Of a DNA stretch of 64,000 bases, positions 58,685 to 64,000 are shown in pieces. A model generated the notes under the pieces. The model ran no database searches. It saw only the letters and a program-made list of their open reading frames with translations, and was not told the DNA's origin. Each line of letters starts with the position of its first letter. Within the stretch, counting starts at the first letter, position 1. Made by a program: the position numbers and the translations under genes. Source of the stretch: Candidatus Pantoea soli (GTDB lineage Bacteria > Pseudomonadota > Gammaproteobacteria > Enterobacterales > Enterobacteriaceae); the NCBI RefSeq assembly GCF_007833795.1, contig NZ_CP032702.1:2480001-2544000 (forward strand), in the 5' to 3' direction.

Positions 58685-59898
58685 AAATATCTCTCGCCGT
58701 AAGCGCCGTCGCGCTGCTGCTGAGCAGCTTCGCCAGTCAGGCACAGCCGGACTACGACCAGTATACCCGCGGCCGTTATATCGCCACGCTGGCTGATTGC
58801 AGCGCCTGCCACACGCGTGACCCGCAGCAGCCGTTTGCTGGCGGTGTCAGACTGCAGACCCCGTTTGGCACGCTGGTGGGTGCCAACATCACGCCGGACC
58901 GGGAAACCGGTATCGGCACCTGGAGCTATGACGATTTCCGTCGCGCCATGACCGAAGGCATCGGCCATGACGGCAAACGGCTTTACGGTGCCATGCCGTT
59001 TACCGCCTACACCAAAATGCCGGAAAAAGATCTGCAGGATCTCTGGGCGTGGATGCAGACACTGCAGCCGCTCTATCAGCCGGTTGAGACCAACCAGCTG
59101 CCGTTTCCTTTCAATATCCGCACCAGCCTGATGGTGTGGAACTGGATCAACTTTACCCGCGGTGAATATCAGCCTGATGCGAAGCGGTCAGCGCAGTGGA
59201 ACCGGGGCGCGTATCTGGTTGCCGGACCAGGTCACTGTGGCACCTGCCACACGCCGAAGAATCTGCTGGGCGGTGACAAAGGCGGCAAGGCGCTGCAGGG
59301 TGAAGTGGTTGAGGGCTGGTATGCACCGGATCTCACCAGTGACCCGCACCGCGGACTGGGTAAGTGGAGCCAGCAGGACATTGTCAGCTATCTGCGTACC
59401 GGGGTGAACCGCTACGATATCGCCTCCGGACCGATGGCCGACGCGGTGCGCCACTCTACCCGGCACTGGCACGATGACGATCTGCAGGCGGTGGCGGTTT
59501 ACCTGAAAAGCAGCGGCCCGGCGCAGGTTGACAAGGTGCCACAGCCGCTGGCGGCCACCGACGCGCGTATGAAGCTGGGTGCGCAGATTTATGGCGCGAA
59601 ATGTTCTGCCTGCCACCGTCCGGATGGTGGCGGCGAGAAGAACATCTTCCCGCAGCTGGCAGATAACCCGCTGCTGAATCAGTCAGATGCTATTTCGCTG
59701 ATTCGCGTCGTGGCGGCCGGCAGCCGCGGGGTGGATACCGATGCGCACCCTACCGCGCCCGCGATGCCAGCCTTTGCCGGCACGCTGGATAACGCAGAGA
59801 TTGCCGCCGTGGTGACCTTTATCCGCAACAGCTGGGGCAATGCCGCCGCGCCGGTCAGCGCCGATGAGGTGAAGCAGGTGAAAGCGAAACTGGAGTAA
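58681..59898 (+). CDS. Tri-haem cytochrome c subunit of the dehydrogenase
   Basis: A 405-residue periplasmic cytochrome c with a 22-residue signal peptide (MKISLAVSAVALLLSSFASQ, then AQ). Three haem sites are visible: C40-SA-CH44, C186-GT-CH190 and C308-SA-CH312. It takes electrons from the flavoprotein and hands them to ubiquinone in the membrane. Length and haem count fit the gluconate dehydrogenase cytochrome c subunit. It is the last gene of the three-gene operon and is convergent with dalT. Confidence 0.94.
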   Translation: MKISLAVSAVALLLSSFASQAQPDYDQYTRGRYIATLADCSACHTRDPQQPFAGGVRLQTPFGTLVGANITPDRETGIGTWSYDDFRRAMTEGIGHDGKRLYGAMPFTAYTKMPEKDLQDLWAWMQTLQPLYQPVETNQLPFPFNIRTSLMVWNWINFTRGEYQPDAKRSAQWNRGAYLVAGPGHCGTCHTPKNLLGGDKGGKALQGEVVEGWYAPDLTSDPHRGLGKWSQQDIVSYLRTGVNRYDIASGPMADAVRHSTRHWHDDDLQAVAVYLKSSGPAQVDKVPQPLAATDARMKLGAQIYGAKCSACHRPDGGGEKNIFPQLADNPLLNQSDAISLIRVVAAGSRGVDTDAHPTAPAMPAFAGTLDNAEIAAVVTFIRNSWGNAAAPVSADEVKQVKAKLE

Positions 59899-59931
59899 CC
59901 CGCTGCGCGGCAGGGAAGCCGCGCTCCGTTC

Positions 59932-59950
59932 CCGGCAGCAGAGCTGCCGG
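59932..59950. terminator. Hairpin between cytochrome c gene and dalT
   Basis: CCGGCAGC (59932-59939) and GCTGCCGG (59943-59950) form a perfect 8-bp stem with a three-base loop, in the 69-base gap between the two convergent genes. The tail ATTATCTCTT has few T in a row, so termination may be partial or shared. Confidence 0.6.
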
Positions 59951-59967
59951 ATTATCTCTTATCGTCC

Positions 59968-61248
59968 TCAGCTGCGCTGCGCTGCCACGCGTGATTTCAG
60001 CGTTGCGCCCGCCTGCGTATGGCCCGGCTGCGGCACGCGGATAATAAAGGTCAGCACGCCGGCCACCACATACAGCCCGGTATAGGCCCAGACCACGCCG
60101 ACGATATCGAAAAACGGCAGCAGAATAGAGGCAATCGCCGGCGCAACAAAGTTACTGAGCCCGGCCGACAGATTATAAACCGAGACAGCAGCGCCTTTGT
60201 GATGTGGCTCCAGCGTGGGAAATACCGCCGTCATCGGCACAAAGGCGGCGACAAAGATCCCCAGCATCACTGCCGGAATCAGCGCCACCCAGAAGTTATG
60301 CCCGGCATACAGCGGCAGGTAATAGAACGCCAGACTGGCGATCGCCATACCGAGACAGCCAAACCAGCGCACCTGACGTATCCAGCCAATTCTCTCCCCG
60401 GTCAGTCCCCAGAAGATGTTGGTAAAGATGGTGACAAAAAAGAACACCGCCCAGATTTGCAGCCATTCTGAAATAGTAAAGCCGAGGCGATCCACAAACA
60501 GCAGCGGCATAATGATGGCGAAGCCAAACAGCGACAGCGTATTGATAATACGGATCAGACACGCATAAAAGACATGCTGATTGGTAAACAGGATAGTGAC
60601 CGCACGCGACATTTCCGTCAGTTTGTCACGCAGCGGCAGATGAACACGGGAACGGTCCACCGGAACTTTGTGCAGGCTGAAACAGGCCAGCACGCCGCCG
60701 GCGGCGACCCAGCCAATTGCCAGCCATAAAGTACCGGTCTCGCCCAGCAGCGGAATGGTCAGGCTGGGCAGATAGCTGCCCACCACGCCAATACCGACGG
60801 AATACATCGCCCAGAACCAGCCCGTGGCCGCAGCCAGTTTGTCGCGCGGCAGCACCTGCACCAGCATCATCATAAAAGAGTAGATAAACAGCGGATACGC
60901 CAGGCCGCGGATGCCGTAAAACAGCAGCATCAGCGGATAGTTGCGCAGCCCCAGACCCAGCGACATGAACAACGCATGCATGATAATCCACAGCACAAAG
61001 CCAATCAGCATTGCGCGCTGCGGGGTGATCAGCTCTGCTACCACGCCTGAGGCCCAGGCAGCCAGCGCGGCGGCCAGGCCATAAAAGGTAAACACCAGCG
61101 CCGATTGCCCCGGCGTAAAGCCCATATCGGTAATGTGCCGTGACAGAAAGGCCATTTCAAAGCCGTCGCCCGCCATGAAAAGGGCAATGGCGATAAAGCC
61201 GGCGAGCAGCTTTTTTGGTAAGCCAAACCAGTATTCGTTTGATTGCAT
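59968..61248 (-). CDS. dalT: D-arabinitol/ribitol MFS transporter DalT
   Basis: A 426-residue major facilitator of the DalT/RbtT group that takes up D-arabinitol (or ribitol) with protons. It resembles Klebsiella RbtT/DalT strongly from the start: MAGDGFEMAFLSRHITDMGF near residue 21, LAAWASGVVAELITPQRAML near 55, and RIINTLSLFGFAIIMPLLFV near 255, and GAAVSVYNLSAGLSNFVAPA near 360. I chose ATG 61248 because it gives the family N-terminus MQSNEYWFGLPKK; the frame upstream runs into dalK. It is the third gene of the dalD-dalK-dalT run. Confidence 0.91.
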   Translation of the reverse strand: MQSNEYWFGLPKKLLAGFIAIALFMAGDGFEMAFLSRHITDMGFTPGQSALVFTFYGLAAALAAWASGVVAELITPQRAMLIGFVLWIIMHALFMSLGLGLRNYPLMLLFYGIRGLAYPLFIYSFMMMLVQVLPRDKLAAATGWFWAMYSVGIGVVGSYLPSLTIPLLGETGTLWLAIGWVAAGGVLACFSLHKVPVDRSRVHLPLRDKLTEMSRAVTILFTNQHVFYACLIRIINTLSLFGFAIIMPLLFVDRLGFTISEWLQIWAVFFFVTIFTNIFWGLTGERIGWIRQVRWFGCLGMAIASLAFYYLPLYAGHNFWVALIPAVMLGIFVAAFVPMTAVFPTLEPHHKGAAVSVYNLSAGLSNFVAPAIASILLPFFDIVGVVWAYTGLYVVAGVLTFIIRVPQPGHTQAGATLKSRVAAQRS

Positions 61249-61276
61249 CACACTCTTCCTTCCGTTCGCTGATCGG

Positions 61277-62746
61277 TCAGGCAGGCAGTAAGCGGCGCGC
61301 CTGCTGCTGTTGTACATACAGTTCACGAAACGTCCGCAGCCGCTGCTGCAGTACCGCATTTCGCGACGCATCCGGCTGATAACGCGCCTGAACCGGCGGT
61401 TTCCGACATACCGCATCTTCGGTTCCGCCGTCGCAAAGCCAGGCAAGGCGGGCCGCGCCCAGCGCACCGGCAGCCGTGGCAGGATGCGTCACCACCGGCC
61501 GTTGCAGCACGTCGGCAATCAGCTGCGCCCATAGCGTGCTGCGCGCACCGCCGCCGGTCAGGCTGAAGCCGGTGATGTGCTGCCGCGCCTCTCCCAGCAC
61601 CGCCAGCCCGTCCGCCAGCCCAAAGGTGACGCCCTCAATCACCGCATAGCCGAGCAGCGCCCGTGACGTTTCATGACGCAAATGGAAAAACGCGCCGGCG
61701 GCACAGGGATCGTTATGCGGCGTGCGCTCGCCGGAGAGATACGGCAGAAACAGTGGCGCATGGCGACACTGTTCTTCACTGAGTTGTGCCATCTCTGCCA
61801 TCAGCTGGTTTTCACTCACCGACAGCAGCTGACACAGCCAGCGCAGGCAGCTGGCGGCGCTGAGCATGACGCTCATCTGATGCCAGCGTCCGGGCAGTGC
61901 GTGACAGAAAGCGTGAACGCCGGCCTGCGGGTCGGCCTGCAGCCGGTCATTGACCACGAAGATCACGCCGGAGGTGCCCAGGGAGATCAATGCATCACCG
62001 GGATTGACCGCGCCGGTCCCCACAGCCGAGGCGGCATTGTCGCCGCCGCCACCCGCCACCTGTACCGTGCTGGCTAAGCCCCAGGCGCGGGCCACCGCTT
62101 CACTCAGCGTGCCGCTGACCGCACTGCCTTCAACCAGGGCGGGCATCTGCGCCCGCGTCAGGCCGGAGATAGCCAGCAGCGCATCAGACCAGTCACGCTG
62201 TGCGACATCCAGCCACAGCGTCCCGGCGGCGTCCGAGGGATCGCTGACAAAACGGCCGGTAAGACGCCAGCGCAGGTAATCTTTGGGCAGCAGTACCCTG
62301 GCGATGCGGCGAAACAGCGCCGGCTCGTGCTCTGCTACCCAACGCAGTTTGGGAGCGGTAAAGCCCGGCATGATCCTGTTGCCGCTGATCTGCATCATCT
62401 CCGGATGCTGCGTCTGCAGCGCAGTGCACTGGCTGGCGCTGCGCGTGTCATTCCACAGAATGCACGGGCGCAGCACAGCGCCTTGCGCATCCAGCAGCAC
62501 CGCGCCGTGCATCTGACCGGAGAGACCCACAGCGCGGATCGCCGCCCATGCCGCCGGCGCCTGCTGCCGTAAGCGCGTGACCACCTGATTACACGCCTGC
62601 CACCAGCTTTCCGGATCCTGTTCGGCCCAGTGCGGATGCGGGCGCTGTACGCTGAGCGCAGCGTGCTGCGTGGCGACAATTTCGCCCTGCGCATCAAGGA
62701 TCAGCGCTTTCAGTTCAGAGGTGCCGAGATCTATTCCGAGATACAT
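61277..62746 (-). CDS. dalK: D-xylulose kinase (XylB/DalK)
   Basis: A 489-residue FGGY-family sugar kinase that phosphorylates D-xylulose to xylulose 5-phosphate, which enters the pentose phosphate pathway. Motifs: YLGIDLGTSELKALILD at residues 2-18 (phosphate 1), VGLSGQMHGAVLLD near 73, the FGGY signature 1 near 130 (MPGFTAPKLRWV), and GVTFGLADGLAVLGE near 370 with FSLTGGGARSTLWAQLIADV following. I call it dalK from its place between dalD and dalT, but by itself it cannot be told from XylB. It starts 10 bases after the dalD stop; 28 bases separate it from dalT. Confidence 0.92.
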   Translation of the reverse strand: MYLGIDLGTSELKALILDAQGEIVATQHAALSVQRPHPHWAEQDPESWWQACNQVVTRLRQQAPAAWAAIRAVGLSGQMHGAVLLDAQGAVLRPCILWNDTRSASQCTALQTQHPEMMQISGNRIMPGFTAPKLRWVAEHEPALFRRIARVLLPKDYLRWRLTGRFVSDPSDAAGTLWLDVAQRDWSDALLAISGLTRAQMPALVEGSAVSGTLSEAVARAWGLASTVQVAGGGGDNAASAVGTGAVNPGDALISLGTSGVIFVVNDRLQADPQAGVHAFCHALPGRWHQMSVMLSAASCLRWLCQLLSVSENQLMAEMAQLSEEQCRHAPLFLPYLSGERTPHNDPCAAGAFFHLRHETSRALLGYAVIEGVTFGLADGLAVLGEARQHITGFSLTGGGARSTLWAQLIADVLQRPVVTHPATAAGALGAARLAWLCDGGTEDAVCRKPPVQARYQPDASRNAVLQQRLRTFRELYVQQQQARRLLPA

Positions 62747-62756
62747 CGCGCGCCCC

Positions 62757-64000
62757 CTAAGCCGTTGCCGGCGTCTGTGCCACCTGCGCCAGTTCGCGCT
62801 GCAGGGCGTTGACGGTGCGTGTCATCAGAGCATGGAACGCCGGATCATCAGCCAGCTCCGCGAACAGCGCCCGGTCGCGCAGAAAGGCGCTGAGGGCATC
62901 GGGGCGGGCAAACTGCTGACGCAGCGCCGCGGCCTGCAACATGCCATCCTGATAGCTGTACGGCAGGCTCCCGCTGGCCCAGCGCTGCAGAAAGAGGAAA
63001 AACAGCGCCGGCAGTCTGGCCGTCGCCACCGGTTCCACGCCGCGCTGATAGCCTGCACGCAGCGTAGGCGTCACCATGGCGGGAATTTTTGACAGGCCGT
63101 CAGCCGCCACGCGCTGGTTAGTGTCTTTGATATAAGGATTACTGAAACGCGCCAGAACGACGTCGCGATAGTCAGCCAGATCGAGCGGGCTCGGCGACAG
63201 TGATGGTATGACATCCTGCGTGATGTACTCCTCTGCCAGCTGGCGGATGGCGGGCTGCCGCAGACTGTCGTCGATATACTGATGCCCTGTCAGCGTGCCG
63301 GCCCAGGCTATGGCGGCGTGCGTGGCGTTGAGAATGCGGATTTTTGCCTCTTCCCACGGCAGCACCGAATCCACCAGCTGCACGCCGACGTTTTCCAGCG
63401 CTGGCCGCCCGGCGATGAAATTGTCCTCAACAACCCACTGAATAAAGGATTCTGCCATCACCGGCACCCTGTCATCCCTGCCGGTGGCGGCTTTGACGCG
63501 CTGCGCCACCTCCGGCGTCGGTCGCGGAGTAATGCGGTCGACCATGGTGTCTGGCGCGGTCGTGTTTGCGGTTACCCAGGCCGCCAGCGCACTGTCGCCT
63601 TTTGCCGCCAGGAACGTCAGAAAGCCGCGGCGGAAACGTTCACCGTTGTGTCGCAGATTATCGCAATTCAGCAGCGTTACCGGCGCACCACCGCTGGTCA
63701 TCCGCTGCTGCAGAATGCGCGCCAGCGCGCCGTAGATCGTGCGGGTGTCACCGTGCAGATCGGCCTGGATATCTGCCTGCGTGCAATCCAGTTCATATTC
63801 CGGCGTCAGGTAATATCCGGCTTCGGTCACGGTAAAGCTGATGACGCGGGTATGCGCCTGCGCGCCCTGCGCAACCAGCGCGCTGAGTTCACTGTCCCAC
63901 GGCAGAATGTGGCGCAGCGAAGTAATGGCCTCGTAGTGGCGCTCACCTGCCGGCGTGACGGTCTCCAGCACGTATTCACCCTGCTGTGCCTCCAGCTGGC
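62757..64000 (-). CDS. dalD: D-arabinitol 4-dehydrogenase (partial, N-terminus outside window)
   Basis: A polyol-specific long-chain dehydrogenase of the mannitol dehydrogenase family, which oxidises D-arabinitol to D-xylulose with NAD. The frame is open to the right window edge ([13 protein letters not shown] precedes METV-type residues), so the first roughly 35-50 residues, with the nucleotide-binding glycine loop, lie beyond position 64000. Visible family blocks are [18 protein letters not shown], residues 102-119 of the part from 63971, [10 protein letters not shown] near 177 and [18 protein letters not shown] near 213 with the catalytic lysine nearby. The order dalD-dalK-dalT equals the Klebsiella dal operon. 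The divergent repressor dalR, if present, would lie outside the window. Confidence 0.92.
   Translation of the reverse strand, partial: QLEAQQGEYVLETVTPAGERHYEAITSLRHILPWDSELSALVAQGAQAHTRVISFTVTEAGYYLTPEYELDCTQADIQADLHGDTRTIYGALARILQQRMTSGGAPVTLLNCDNLRHNGERFRRGFLTFLAAKGDSALAAWVTANTTAPDTMVDRITPRPTPEVAQRVKAATGRDDRVPVMAESFIQWVVEDNFIAGRPALENVGVQLVDSVLPWEEAKIRILNATHAAIAWAGTLTGHQYIDDSLRQPAIRQLAEEYITQDVIPSLSPSPLDLADYRDVVLARFSNPYIKDTNQRVAADGLSKIPAMVTPTLRAGYQRGVEPVATARLPALFFLFLQRWASGSLPYSYQDGMLQAAALRQQFARPDALSAFLRDRALFAELADDPAFHALMTRTVNALQRELAQVAQTPATA

Overview
This window is chromosomal backbone of a gamma-proteobacterium of the order Enterobacterales. Almost every gene is close in length and motif layout to its Escherichia coli K-12 counterpart, and the order follows the E. 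coli map: yojI-alkB-apbE-ompC-micF-rcsDB/rcsC-gyrA-ubiG-nrdAB-yfaE, then yfaY-elaB-elaA-nuoN..A-lrhA-alaA-yfbR-hxpA-yfbV-ackA-pta, then yfcD-yfcF-yfcH. The high-GC coding style and the pattern of losses and insertions suggest Erwiniaceae (Pantoea, Erwinia or Mixta). That assignment is inference; there is no rRNA or other marker here. No tRNA, rRNA, CRISPR array, insertion sequence with a transposase, or prophage was seen.

Positions 1-7.6 kb hold envelope and DNA-repair genes and the most rearranged stretch: a partial yojI; alkB directly after apbE with no ada between them; two unannotated-looking small ORFs; a SnoaL/NTF2-like gene broken by one in-frame TGA; a divergent TetR regulator with two near-identical palindromes; an OmpC-type porin with OmpR-like leader; a recognisable micF small RNA gene; and an MFS exporter placed between micF and rcsD. 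Positions 7.6-13.8 kb carry the Rcs phosphorelay (rcsD, rcsB, and convergent rcsC). Positions 14-22 kb carry gyrA, ubiG and the class Ia ribonucleotide reductase set nrdA-nrdB-yfaE behind a promoter with NrdR-like and DnaA boxes.

Positions 22-26.4 kb contain a possible miniature repeat element, yfaY, elaB, opgD (a Tat-exported glucan protein, located elsewhere in E. coli) and elaA. Positions 26.6-41.7 kb are the complete 13-gene nuo operon for respiratory complex I, on the minus strand, followed by the LysR regulator lrhA and a long AT-rich leader region. Positions 44-51.3 kb carry alaA, yfbR, hxpA, yfbV and the ackA-pta acetate pathway.

Positions 51.3-64 kb are the most accessory part: a GABA-transaminase-like gene between pta and yfcD, an SDR dehydrogenase, a three-gene periplasmic GMC flavoprotein/cytochrome c dehydrogenase of the gluconate 2-dehydrogenase type, and a minus-strand dalD-dalK-dalT operon for D-arabinitol uptake and catabolism (dalD runs off the window end). 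The last two units face each other and together form a sugar/polyol oxidation island.

No clearly new multi-gene system was found. The best leads are regulatory: MicF complementarity to the start site of the adjacent porin, the twin TetR palindromes beside a nonsense-interrupted gene, a perfect palindrome over the likely nuo promoter, and the repeat-like element near 22.1 kb.
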